Below are positions 35,943 to 48,139 of a DNA stretch of 64,000 bases, piece by piece. The notes under the pieces are model-generated. The model saw nothing but the letters and a program-made list of their open reading frames with translations, made no database searches and was not told the origin of the DNA. A program made the translations under genes and the position numbers. Position 1 is the stretch's first letter. Every line of letters starts with the position of its first letter. Source of the stretch: Azadirachta indica (Eukaryota > Streptophyta > Magnoliopsida > Sapindales > Meliaceae); assembly GCA_022749755.1 (NCBI GenBank), contig CM040440.1, positions 20,571,269-20,635,268 of the forward strand. Direction: 5' to 3'.

Positions 35943-36332
35943 CTAACACCAACCTTGAGGCCACCTGTGATGAGGATCCCATCTAGGAAACCATCTCTTT
36001 TTCTTCAAATTTGTACCCTGTGCTGCAGCCTTCTCCTTCCTTAGCGGTAATATCTTAAGAAAGAATCCTAGGGTACTTCTGCGGCTTGGCGTTGGTGCAG
36101 CAGGTTCATGATTTGATATAGATAAATGATTGCAAGACAAGTAGTTGGATTCATCATCTTCGGCAGGGAAAATCTCATCGCCAGCGCGGATAGTATTAAG
36201 CTTAAGATACTTTTGCTCAAGTGACTCTTTCGGTATGTTCCTTGCTAACAAAGGAGAAGCTCCACCCCAGTTATTGGTGCCCAAAAATGGATGCTGTGGT
36301 GTTCTAAATTCAACCAATTCTCTTTGCCTCAT
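35943..36332 (-). CDS. Uncharacterised small plant protein with RWPQGW-type C-terminus
   Basis: An uninterrupted 129-codon ORF with an ATG start at 36332. I do not recognise a named family. The N-terminus (MRQRELVEFRTPQHPFLG) and middle are polar. The C-terminal third is strongly basic (LKILPLRKEKAAAQGTNLKKK) and ends in a Trp/Arg/Pro motif, RWFPRWDPHHRWPQGWC. I have seen similar Trp-Pro-Gln-Gly-Trp endings on small uncharacterised angiosperm proteins, which supports a real gene rather than a chance ORF. There is no signal peptide or membrane span, and the basic patch could direct nuclear or membrane-surface binding. A single exon is assumed; an upstream exon cannot be excluded. Confidence 0.6.
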   Translation of the reverse strand: MRQRELVEFRTPQHPFLGTNNWGGASPLLARNIPKESLEQKYLKLNTIRAGDEIFPAEDDESNYLSCNHLSISNHEPAAPTPSRRSTLGFFLKILPLRKEKAAAQGTNLKKKRWFPRWDPHHRWPQGWC

Positions 36333-37450
36333 TCCTATAAACTTTCAATCACCTGATATCTTTCTGCTAGCTCTTTCTATTGGTATCTTTGGTGCATATC
36401 TGGTATCTTCTTATACGGGAGGAAAATCCCAAGAGCTCATTGGATTCTTCTTCGAAGTTACGAGAGTTCTACTTGTATATGGATTATCATAAACTATATG
36501 TCATCCAATAGTCATTGGTGGTAAAAATGACCTTATTACCATATTAGACATTGGCTACATGCATGGCTGCAGCAGGAGCATCCATTTGCCTCCATCGTCA
36601 GTATGCGAGACAGCCTAAAGATTGTGACAAGAATTATTATTTTGCAACAGCAGATTGAATAAGATACAGTTTTGCTTTTTAGCGGCAATATGTACATATA
36701 TCGGCTTGCTAAGTGCAATTTAAAGTTCTTCTCTCAGTAGGCCTGGGCCAGAGATCTTCCTTGTGAGAAAGGAGACAAAAGGAGGCGGACATTTCATGAA
36801 TTTGGATGATAAAGCAGCATCCATTTTGTAGACATATCCAATGGGAGCAACAAATATTTTACATAGTGAATGATGTTATTGTCGATTCTATGTATAATCC
36901 GAGTTTCGATCAGATATATAGTCTTACACTTCACTGATCGTATTGATTTTTTGTTGAAAGCTTTATTTTGGTAGATGCTTCAATCATGAGATTATGATTA
37001 TGTTTAATTGTATCTGTTAATCATTTTACATCGTCATTACACCGGCTATTTTTTTTATATATAAATTGGACACCCTTATTTTTTAAACTACCTTTTAATT
37101 TGAGTTTTACCCAAACTTATTTCTAATTATATCAACTATTTAAAACAAAATCAAACTATAAATAAAATATAAAAGAACAACTTGAGACATACCAAACTAC
37201 AAATAACATATAAAAGAACAAGTATATATGTAAAGAAAACTCAACTCACCGTAAGTTTAAATTTAGGTACAATTTACCTTGAAAAACAAAAAAACAACTC
37301 AACTCACCATAAGTTATAGATTTAGGTACAATTTACCTTGAAGAACCAAAAAAACTAAAATATGTTACGGCCTCCATATACTCAGAAAGTATCTAGATAT
37401 CTATGGTTAAGTGAATCGACACTGTTTTCAACCCCTACAAATAACACATC
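36333..37450. other. Spacer left of the duplicated block
   Basis: No gene or element recognised. The sequence contains two near-identical short phrases around 37245-37290 and 37295-37345 (CAACTCACC...TAGGTACAATTTACCTTGAA), a local tandem duplication of about 55 bp. Confidence 0.5.
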
Positions 37451-39258
37451 TGGTTAATTAACCATTAAAAAAAAAGGAAAAGGCAAAGTATAAAGCAAGT
37501 TTTTATTGTAACGCAATCTATATACTCTCTTTTGGACTTTGGAGGTATCTCATTCCATCTGAATGCCTGTAAAGCTCGGTGGTGTCGGAGACGAATTTTG
37601 TTAACATGCCTCCTTTCATAAACATAAAGAGTTATTAAATTCAAAATCATTCGTTATTCAGTTAGTTGTATATAAATCACCATAATTCAGTCGTATCAAT
37701 AAGTTAAATGTGTGCTAAGAGTATTTTCCTTAATTAATAAAAATACAAACATTTTCAATATATAAAATTAATATGGCGATAACAGTATTATCACTTCTAC
37801 GGTTCATTAGTTCAATTTTGTAAGTTGTACTTTTAATACAAATTAAACGTTAAGATAATATATAATTAAGCATTTCTCAATAACAATAATAATTAAAAAA
37901 AATATTAATTATTTAACGAGGAGAAATTTTCATTGCAAATTCAAGAAAGATCGTAGTTTCTTTTTTCTAGTCGCATAAATCATAACCATGCGCTATTAAA
38001 ACATCCACTGAATTAGATAAAAATTAACATTAAATTATTTATTTATTATATGATTTAATGTCGACATACACACAAAAGGGGTAATGGGAAAAAGAGAACA
38101 ATTAATTAACCAAAAAGCTAGGAAGAATATTTTTTATTCCCACTATAAGATTAGTATTGTCCTGTCTGCACTAATTTAGAAAATATTAATATGTTTAAAG
38201 ATTATATATATAGATAGTGCTCTACTTCTCATCTCCGCAGAATTCATTAATTAATATGTAGCAGCGATTCTGGTCAAAAAATTTCTGAAAAGACGAGATA
38301 GGTTCTAACAATTATTACACATCATAATTCTTCCATCTCAAATTCCCATATTAAGGATCAATAGATGGGATTAATATACTAAGTTACATTCAACATATAT
38401 TTCATTACTGCTAATTTTTACCGAAATTAAGAGTATATTTCAAATTAAAGTATTGTGTGATAAAATTACTGAGAATATATTTGAAATTGTACGTTTTACT
38501 TAATCTTAAAAGCACTTTAGTTGAAATGTTAGTAAATATTCACTTTTATTTATGCAATACCTCTTACTTATATTTTATATTAATTTGGTGATCTCATCCA
38601 AAGACTACGAAGTTAAAAGTCATAGCATATTGACACATCAGCCTCTCAATTTAAAATACACACTAAATATGGATTATAAATAAAAAAATAAGTAATAAAT
38701 ATTAACTACTAAATAAGTATAAAACCATGTATGTCATCATATATAATAACGGAAAACAATTTTAGATTTTCTGCTGATAAAATTAAAACTTCTAAAATTA
38801 AAGATTAAGACCTGGTTTAGTATTGAGATTGATGTATCTGTGAATTTACAAGAACCATTGATGAGGTGAAATTCGCTTGATGTAAAATATAAATTAAAAA
38901 ATATGTAGTTCCCATAAAAAATTATTTTTTAAAAGCACATAACGGGTTCAACAAAGTTTAAGCTGATGTTATAATTTTAGATATGGACTGCTCTAGTGGA
39001 TTTCGTTATACATACTTAGCAATTGTAGAAAGAATATTGCATATATTTCTACAAACTTAGTGAGAAGAATATAATCAGCTGCCAGCAAATTGGAATTTGA
39101 TCCAAGAACAGGAAACACACTGTACAAGCATAATAAGTACAAGTCTTCCATGGCCGTTCATTTCATATTTGCATATATAAATTGCTACCACATTGAAGGG
39201 ACAACAAAAGAAATACATACAATACAACCTCATAGTTGCAGACATCGGGTAGCTATAC

Positions 39259-41080
39259 ATGGCAATTCAGCCATGTGCTTTGAAGGGGATCGACAGATTG
39301 AAGCCGCACATTCTGATGATTTTGCTTCAGATATGTTATGCATCAATTTATTTCATATCAGAAGCTTCCTTCAACCGAGGCATGAATCCTCATGTCTATG
39401 TCACTTATCGGCATATTGTAGGCGCCTTAGTGATGTTTCCCTTCGCTTATTTCCTTGAAAGGTAAATTATTTATTCACATTCACGTACAGTACTAAGGCT
39501 GAAACGGCAACAAATATTAACTTGGTCGTTTCATTTTATATGCCTGCATACAATCTGCATGGATAATTACTTCTACTACCAACTTGTAGACTGAAAATGC
39601 ATGCAATTGCTAACTATTTATTTCTTGCAGAAAAGGAAGGCCAAAGCTGACTTTAGCTTTGTTTATGGAGATTTTTGTGCTTTCTTTATTTGGGTAGGGC
39701 TGTCAAGTTCCATTTATCATCAATACAGAAGAAACTGAAAGTTCTGTGTTTGCCAGAACGTACTGAAGAAACTTACAGATTTCTTTCTTGATGTAAACAG
39801 GGTCAGCTTAACCCTTAACCTGTACTTTGCAAGCCTGAATTACACCTCTCCAACCTTTATGACAGCGATAATTAATACTATCCCATGCATGACTTTCATA
39901 ATTGCTGTCATACTCAGGTTTGCACTTCAAAGTCTAACATTCAGTAAAAGATTATTCTCTCTTTATTTGATCAAACAGACAGACTTCATGAACAAGTTTC
40001 TTAATGCATTGATTTCGTGTAGGGTAGAGATTGTTGACATTCGAAGTCCTCGCGGGATAGCTAAATTACTGGGGACATTGCTATCCGTAATTGGGGTGAT
40101 AATTATAGCTTTTTACAAAGGACCTGCAGTGCCAAGCTTAAAGGGTGATGCTCCAATCCACGTTGGAACTAAATCTGTTCATGAAAACTGGTTGAAAGGT
40201 TCAATTCTGACTGTTTCGAGTTGCATATTATGGTCTATCCTGTTCATTATGCAGGTATATATTCAACCTTCAAAAAGCTTTCTGACTCTTCTTTATTCCA
40301 ATTGCCGTGAATAAAGGTCCACAGTTCTATCCAAAAAAGCAAGGAAAAAACTATGAAAACAATATAACTAAGAGAAGGAAAAATTAAGACCGTTGAAACA
40401 TATATATGTAAACCTTGTAGGCATATACATTGAAGAGGTACCCAGCAAAACTGTCACTTACAGCATGGATAAACGGTATCGGTGCAGCACAATCGGCTGT
40501 CTACACAATAATCGCTCATCGTAAATCAGCTGCATGGTTAACCACATCTATGATCGATCTCTTTAACATAATATATTCTGTGAGTTGATTTACTAACATC
40601 AGAAGTTTTGTCTGGTCATTTTTGTAATTTTACTGTGCATCTTGCTCCAAGTAATTTTTTATGTACAACAGGGAGCTCTAGCTTCTGGTTTTAGCAGCTT
40701 CATTCTACTATGGTGCACTAAAGAGAAAGGACCAGTGTTTGTGACCATTTTTAATCCCCTGACAACAATATTCGTTGCAGTTACAGCATATTTTCTTGTT
40801 AGTGAAAAACTGCACACTGGCTGGTAAATTACAACTCTTTCACACTCCCAAAATCTTATTAGCATAAAACATCTGATTTTTGTGATCTCTAATTCTTACT
40901 TGGCCGTTCAGCATAGCTGGTGGAATCATAGTTATTGTTGGTCTGTACTTACTGTTATGGGGCAAAGAAAGAGATCAAGTAATTTGCAACAAAAACCAGC
41001 GCCAACATTTTCCGACCTGTGAGGAGCTGAAGGAATCCAAGGACGATGTTTTAAGCTCAACAGAAACACAAATACCTTGA
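39259..41080 (+). CDS. WAT1-related (nodulin MtN21/EamA) transporter, copy 1
   Basis: Seven exons: 39259-39461, 39631-39693, 39801-39917, 40023-40254, 40421-40579, 40672-40823 and 40912-41080. All are in frame and give 364 residues, the usual size. About ten hydrophobic spans are arranged as two EamA domains. The N-terminal family signature reads LKPHILMILLQICYASIYFISEASFNRGMNPHVYVTYRH. The second domain carries AAWLTTSMIDLFNIIYSGALASGFSSFILLWCTKEKGPVFVTIFNPLTTI in the mature order. The family (WAT1/UMAMIT) exports auxin, amino acids or other metabolites across the plasma membrane or tonoplast; the substrate here is unknown. The C-terminal tail is hydrophilic (ELKESKDDVLSSTETQ). The nearest relative in the window is copy 2. 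Confidence 0.92.
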
Positions 41081-43819
41081 CAAATCTAATGCGTGCAATG
41101 CTCAAATGGCCTGTTATAGTATCCTGAATTGTATGCAAAGGAAATAGGAGAATAAAGTCTTTATTTGCTACAGACAATTGAAGTAAAGAACTATTTGCAG
41201 TCTCTCCATCAAGTTTACAGTTAACTCAAAGTACACTGCCTGAATATATTATTCTATGGAGATTAGCTTGCATAGAAAGTAAACTGTTAACATTTACGAA
41301 AAGCACAATGTTGGCACATGAGCACTGAGTGAGAATTCTGAAAACGTGTTTGTTTGGCCCTAGAAAGAAGCGATAGAAAATTAAGCTGAGCAAAGGGAAG
41401 ACATTCCTTAATTGAGTCAACTGGTTACAGGCTACATGTACAGAGATATATATTGATTTATATAGATTCACTAGAACTCTCTAAAGAACTCTGTTGGATT
41501 GGAACAAGGGAAGATAGCGGGCTGGTAGAGTGAAAATGTTTTGGTTTAAGTGATATTTAATTAAAAGTAATTTTTTAAAAACGAAGCTTGAACCTTTATT
41601 GGTTGACTTCAACAAAAAATACATGGTAACACACATATTTATATTTACTTTCACCAACATATCTATTGCTTGATATTTTCCTAATGTTTTTATAGAATAT
41701 CCCAGATTACAAATTAATGTTATTTTAACAAACTCATCAAGCTAAAAATATTTCAATTAACCAATTACAATCCAGGACCCTTAACTAACTTCACAGCTGG
41801 CTTGAAATCCTTAACTAACAATACATGGCAAGAGCTGATCCTAGCTGATACGACACATTGCCACTTTAGTTTTGTATCTTTTAGATCCCCTCAAGCTCAT
41901 GGACGTAAAGTATGCAAACGGCCGAAAAGACAAAGGTTTAGTAAGATCATCTACACATACCAAATTTCCAGCTCCTTATATCTATCATCCAAATCGCAGG
42001 CTTAGTCAGCATCTGAAAAAGCTAACTCTAAGTTCAAGTCTTCCTGTAGAAACAAACTATAAACCATGATTAGAAGTGGGCTGAAGATACCAAATCACCC
42101 TTTTTACAAGCCTGCCAGCGCAAAGAAGCCGGAGTATAGGGAAATTAATTGACTTAGTTTATTGAAAGCAAATGCTATCTGCTCTTGTAAGTTTAAAATA
42201 TTGCAAGCCACCATTGATGCTTCTCTAAAAAGAACATTTCCGCCATCTTCGGATAACTTCAGAGACTGGATTTATTATATAATTACAAGATACTAATGAC
42301 AAACACAATTGCTCCATATCATGAAAAGCAGGGTTTTGGACATACATACAGTATATATAAAGGGATGAGATCTGGAAATTAGGTGAATTTATTTAACAAC
42401 AGAAATTTCTTAGTAATTACAGAAATCAAAATGAACACGTCATTCATTCTATACATAATTACAAAAGAACGGTATAGTATACTGTCTAACAATGAATCTG
42501 TGAATGCACACTCATACAGATTGGTCTCCAATCCATATCCGATGGAATTTGTTTACCTGATTTTAAAAATAAAAAATAAAGGCAAATGATATTTTTATTG
42601 TAATGATATTTTTATTGTGAAAAATAAATGTTTCAAACTCAGAGGTTGAGATTGTTTAAGACTCAAATAACTCTGATATGAAGTGGACAAGAGTAACTTA
42701 AGAACTCAAGGAATGTTAAGATGGAAAAACCGAAGAATCCAAAAAAAATCAAGTTGGAATTTTCATACTAATTTGAAAAGAATTAGATATGGTGATTTTT
42801 AGCGGCATTACAAAAAACTTGTATTATGCTCTTGCAAAGATTTCATCGTCTACTTTTAATAAAAAGATTTTACACATGTTTACTTCAAGAATATACGCAA
42901 TTTTGCTAAACTAAGTAAATTTTTATTTTATTATTTGATTTTATTTATTATTTTCAGGTCTTTATGTATGTTCTCTAGTCAGACTTGGTGGGGTTACATG
43001 AGATCGTAATCTTGATTTAATCATATTAGTATTAAGACATTATTTTAATAAGGTTGAACGAATTCACAAGGCTAAAGAAGAAATTATATATATATATATA
43101 AGCCACGACAAAGAGAGGCAAATGCTTTAAACTAAATAGAAAAGATAATGACCACCCAGGCTAAGGGTTAGCCTGTGTCCGTAAAACTCTCAGAAATACT
43201 CCTTTTTTGTAATACTAATAAATATATTCAGGCCTTTAGTTATGTGTCATAACAGTATTTACTAGTTTGTAATAGTATTTACCTAAACTCCTAAAAACAC
43301 TCTAGTTTGTAGTACTAGTAAAACTCTTGTTGTACTTGTATTAAAAAAAAAAAAAAGAAAAGATAATAAGAAAGCTGTGGAATATAAGGAGTCTTACCCC
43401 ACAAAACCGAAATTGTGCCCAAACGCAAATAAAAAGAAAATAACGTTAACAAAAAATGAAAGCTAGGAAACCTTGGATGTTCTTGGAAATTAGGTGACTA
43501 GTTTCTGGAGGAGGAAGATTCAACCAAGTGAAATTGCTATAAAGATGACCCCAATTACCCATTTTGTCCTCGAGGGCATTATTTTCACAGTCTAAGACAT
43601 GAGGGAGCAGCAATATTGCAATCAACGGCTCGTCAAAGCCCAAGGGGGCAGAGATTCTTGTTGTGCAGCAGGAGGACTACCAGAAGGGAATCAGATTCAA
43701 GCAAAACCTGATGCCAACATAGCTTTATTGAAATTAATAAGCCTGCTCAACGGCTAAAGTAACAGCCATTAGAATGTTAAAATTTATCATCATCATCAAC
43801 TTATTTGCAAGCCGAAGTT
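41081..43819. other. Interrupted downstream part of unit A
   Basis: The first 200-300 bp and the 42350-42600 segment match unit B. The stretches between (41500-42340 and 42610-43810) have no counterpart in B that I can see, and presumably were inserted or correspond to deleted parts. The 65-codon open frame at 43446-43643 (minus) has no recognisable domain. A (TA)n run lies at 43088-43101. Confidence 0.5.
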
Positions 43820-43905
43820 GAAAAAAGTTTTGCAGGAGATGCATGATTGCAAGCTAGCTAGCAACTAATTTTGACGGAGAACCATCTTTATTTTCCTAGG
43901 TTCAA
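43820..43905 (-). pseudogene. Fragment of CDT1 exon 4 left by the duplication
   Basis: About 85 bp align with 51550-51640 inside CDT1 exon 4, with several small indels. Shared runs include AAGTTTTGCAGGAG, TGCAAGCTA, a CAATC(T)TTTA-type stretch and CAATCTC at the right edge. The frame is broken and the rest of the exon is absent. Together with 42350-42600 (matching CDT1 intron 4) it marks a truncated CDT1 copy behind WAT1 copy 1. CDT1 exons 5-7 have no visible counterpart here. Confidence 0.7.
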
Positions 43906-44757
43906 ATTCAATCTCTTTTATGAAATACATGTTAGGCACGAAATATATTTCTAAAATCCTATGATAGAAAACATATGTTCAGATTTGCTAGTTTTCAAAA
44001 GTTTAGGGACGAAAATGCTATTATCCCTCACCGTTATATATATGGATACGGACACTGACTTTAAAGCAATGACACTAACGTTAAATCAATGACTCCACTT
44101 CACGTGCCCTCCTGAAAAATTTTCCGAGAAGATGCATCTAAATCTAATAAAACAGCATAAGAATGTGTATTGCAAATGGCTTACAGAATTTTATAAAATA
44201 GCATAATATTTAAAGTTGGCAATTAATAATAACACGTTTCTCATTGTCTCTTAATAATATCGGAATCTTATGGATTACTCCCCCAACCACAACACATCGT
44301 TGTTTTAGGGAAAAACTTTACAAACTAATTAGTGATTGGTTGTGGCCGCGTCTTTTTATAATCTAAAAAACAGTCAGACATTGTAAACGTTAATAAAAAT
44401 TTTAAAAATTTATTGTGAGATAATAAAATCTAAATAAAAATAATCTTAAAAATAATGACTTAATTCAAAAAAAAAAAAAAAGAAATATACCAAGCTATTT
44501 CATCTCCTGCATGCTTTCGTAGATGTACGTAGCTTATGCTTATTAATCTTATAGCTAGGTGAACGAATATGTTCTTTATTCTGTACAGATGTAAAATTCT
44601 TATATTATTTCGAACAATAATCTTTCTTTTAGTTGAAGAAAAATTTAGTTGCCCCGCTAATGTACAATCGATCTTTTGCTGTACGTAGACAAATTAATAT
44701 GCTGCTCTCACACGTAGCTAGCAAATATTGAGTCGTTAAAAAATTTTCAAATCTTAT

Positions 44758-44792
<35 letters not shown>

Positions 44793-45143
44793 CTCTCTTG
44801 CTCCAGAGTCCAGACACCCATAAAAAAAAGGAGTACGAAATGCTGCAGCTACTAGAAGATAAAAATAGTATATATAAAGCATGCAATATATATCGTATAT
44901 CTCTTTAATTTGGAGGTATCTCATTCCAAAGTGGCCGTAAACGTGCACGCATTATATCGTTTAATCATAATAAAGAGATGCATGCTTTGATTATTCCATT
45001 TTTTATATTATATATTTCTAATAAATAATTACACATCCTTCTTGAATTGGATTAATTAGATAATTATTCTTAACATTGCCAGCTAGAACTTTTATTTTAA
45101 TGATCAATGCTTCAATCATCAAATCATCATATAATATTCGTTT

Positions 45144-46558
45144 GGGAAATTTTTTAAAATAACCTTAATTTTCTTTAAGTTTACGTAAATAATCTCTTAT
45201 AAAAAAATTTTATCAACTTAACCCAAAATATATTTTTTGAACTAAATTACCCTTAATAGCCAACTTCCATTTTTTTTTTTATAAAAGTCTATTTTTTTAC
45301 TTTTTCTTATTACTTTAAATTTTTAAACTCTCCTAAACTCAAACTCTCATCTTTCAAAACTATTTCCCTCTTTAAAATCACCTCTCTTTCTAACGGTGAA
45401 AACAATAGCGGTGTATTTTTTATGGTGAAGTCTTAATCACCGATATTAAGTGATTTTTTTTGTCATATAAGTATTTATTTTATGTGTGAATTAATTTACT
45501 AAAGAGAAATTTCTCTTCTCAAATATTGATTCAATGTTGATTATGTAATAAAAAGTATTGATTTAAGTTTAAATTACCTTGATTGGTTGGTATATAAATG
45601 CAAAAACATAGATGATTTGAGAATAAGAAAGTGTTGTGCGATTTTGGATTATGGGTTTTTTACCTGGAAAATGAATTTCGGGTGAGGTCAAAATTTGCTT
45701 TATCAGAAAAATAAATTGGGGTAAGGTTAAAATTTGCCTTACCTAAAAACCATTTTTCGGGTAAGACTAAATTTTTGGATAAAGTAAAATTTTGTCCAAC
45801 CCAAAAACTACTTTTCGAGTAAGACTAAATTTGGCCTTACCTGAAAAATAATTTTCGGGTAAGGCATATTTTGATCTTACCCAAAAATCACTTTTTGGAT
45901 AGAGTAAAATTTTGCTTTACCCAAAAATTTGGCCTTATCAGAAAAATAGTTTTTGGGTAAAATATATTTTTACCTTAACCAAAATTCATTTTTCTAGTAA
46001 GACAAATTTTGCCCTCACCCGAAATTCATTTTTCAAGTAAAAATCCATAATCCAAAATCGCACAACACCTTCTTATTCTCAAATCATTTATATTTTTGTA
46101 TTTATATAACAACCAATCAAGGTAATTTAAACTTAAATCAATACTTTTTATTACATAATCAACATTAATTGAATCCCCATTTGAGAAGAGAAATTTCCCT
46201 TTAGTGAATTAATTCACAATAAAATATATATATATATGATAAAAAAATCACTTAATATTAATGACTAAAACTTCACTATAAAAAATACATCGGTATTGTA
46301 TTCATCGTTAGCAAGAGAGGTGATTTTGAATAGAGAAATGGTTTTGAAAGATGAGAGTTTGAGTTTGGGAGAGTTTAAAAATTTAAATTAATAAGAAAAA
46401 GTAAAAAAAATAGATTTTTATAAAAAAAAATATTGAAGTTGATTATTGAAGGTAATTTAATCTGAAAAATGTATTCTGAGTTAGGTTGATAAAATTTTTT
46501 TATAAAAAATTATTTACGTAAAGTTAAAAAAAGTTAAGATTATTTTGAAAATTTTCCC
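45144..46558. mobile_element. 1.4-kb DNA transposon with ~550-bp terminal inverted repeats (MULE-like)
   Basis: Termini read GGGAAATTTTTTAAAATAA inward from 45144 and TAGGGAAAATTTTCAAAATAA from the right end (reverse complement). The inverted repeats extend to about 45700 on the left and from about 46000 on the right, with roughly 85-90% identity by eye. There is no transposase ORF, so it is non-autonomous. The 9-bp flanks TATTCGTTT (45135-45143) and TATTTTTTA (46559-46567) agree at 6 of 9 positions, compatible with a decayed MULE target duplication. The 300-bp centre is built of short alternating GGGTAAG/CTTACCC modules. Confidence 0.75.
45700..46000. repeat. Alternating palindromic modules in the transposon core
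   Basis: A unit of about 50-60 bp, of the form TTTTTCGGGTAAG...AAATTTT...CTTACCCGAAAA, recurs five to six times with substitutions. Each unit is itself nearly palindromic, so the core can fold into a series of hairpins. Confidence 0.7.
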
Positions 46559-48139
46559 TATTTTTTATTATTAATTCATTGGTTACCTAATATGACATGT
46601 AGAGCAATGGTGTTAATGTGGATTCACACACAGAAAGGGTAGTGGGCCGGGGAAGAAGAGAACAATCGACAAGAAGGATCGTAGTTAGATTCTGATTCCG
46701 ATTACACGTACAGATCGATCGATCGATCGAATGATTGATTGAACGTGTCAATAAATTTTGAAAGGATGGGAATACACGATATAAGTAATTCTTCCTTCTC
46801 GAATTCCCGTTAAGGATCAACATAGACACGTGATTAATAAATAATGCTATTTAAGTTACATTATTCATCTCCATATGTATATTTGCTTTCACCATTATTA
46901 CTTATGGATACATGTGTCATAATCAAATTACAGTGGTCTGAGATAAAATTATTGAGAATATTGTTGGGGTTCTTGGATTGTATTCAACTTTAGAATGAAT
47001 ATCTATTTATATTTAATCACCAGCTCTAATTTACTCACATTAGACACTTACAACGAGTTTGGCATACTGCACTAGTTTGTATTAAAATTTTAATATATCA
47101 TATTATATTGGATAAATTTTAATATAATATTATATTTAATGCATGATTGTACTAAAAAATATTACTTATATAAAATTTTATTTTGTATTAATTGGTTATA
47201 TATTATTACTTTTAATTAAGAATTAAATAATTCAAAGATAATTCTCGCAAAAATTGTGGATTAAAAGTTACAGTAAATTGGCCCCTCAATTTCAACACTT
47301 TGATAATTACTTATTTATTTATAAGTTTTATCAAAATTTATGTAAGTAATAGTGTAGTATTGCTCAAATTAGATGATTTTTACTTCCTATGAGAGATAAA
47401 GAAATTATTAGCATACGAACCACTGTCAAACTTCATTTAGCACTGACTGTTGTGGCATTGAAGTATAACTACTATTGGTGAAACGATTTAATTAATATCA
47501 AATGTAAAAAGAAAAATGAGTTCTCTGTCACCAAAAATTGGTGTTTATCAAATACTTTATTTAATATGTTTATCATAATTTTAGACGTAACCAACCTACT
47601 AGTATGTTTGTTAAAGATACTAAATATGATCTTATTATTTTAGATTCTTTGATAATAAAATTAAGGCTTTATTTCGTGTTAAGATGTTATAACTTTAAAG
47701 ATATTATTATTGTTGAATCAAATTATTTATTGCTAAATATAAGTAAAAAAAAAAAGTAATTCTCGTAAAAAAAATTAATTTTTATCAAATATTTTATTTG
47801 TTCTGCTTTAAAAGCATACAATAGAAGCGTTGAAATTGCCAAAAGAAAATTTCTGTATTATCATTTCAAGATTAACTAAAGTAGCAAGTTGATTTAGTGG
47901 GTAAGTATTTAATACGTGTAACAAGAATATTGCATATATTTCAACCATAATGAGAGGAATATGATCGGCTTCACCTAACTGGAATATGATCAAGAACGGG
48001 AAGCTCCCTCGATGAGCATATTCACATCAAATCTCACATGCACCTGAGACCTATGGGATGCATGTGTAAATTACTACCAAGGAGGCAACGGAAAATATCG
48101 TTCAACCTCACATAAAATACATCAGCTAATTAAAGAGCC
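46559..48139. other. Upstream region of WAT1 copy 2
   Basis: Non-coding. It aligns patchily with 38040-39258 upstream of copy 1, including the last 200 bp before the ATG (GAATAT-GATC-GG-AAC-GGAA pattern), so the promoter was duplicated together with the gene. (GATC)n lies near 46713-46729. Confidence 0.6.

Larger units (their letters stand above)
37480..43905. repeat. Segmental duplication, left unit (A)
   Basis: By eye, this block aligns in order with unit B. Anchors: 37540-37560 with 44912-44932 (a shared 20-mer, TTTGGAGGTATCTCATTCCA); 38065-38110 with 46615-46670; 38320-38475 with 46785-46965; the WAT1-related genes; 41210-41290 with 50095-50200; 42350-42600 with 50960-51210 (CDT1 intron 4); and 43820-43905 with 51550-51640 (CDT1 exon 4). 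The unit contains WAT1 copy 1 and only scraps of CDT1. Divergence in non-coding parts is considerable, so the event is not recent. Borders are approximate. Confidence 0.8.

Noticed and set aside
43446..43643. 65-codon minus-strand open frame in unit A
   Set aside because: No recognisable domain, no splice context, and no counterpart in unit B.
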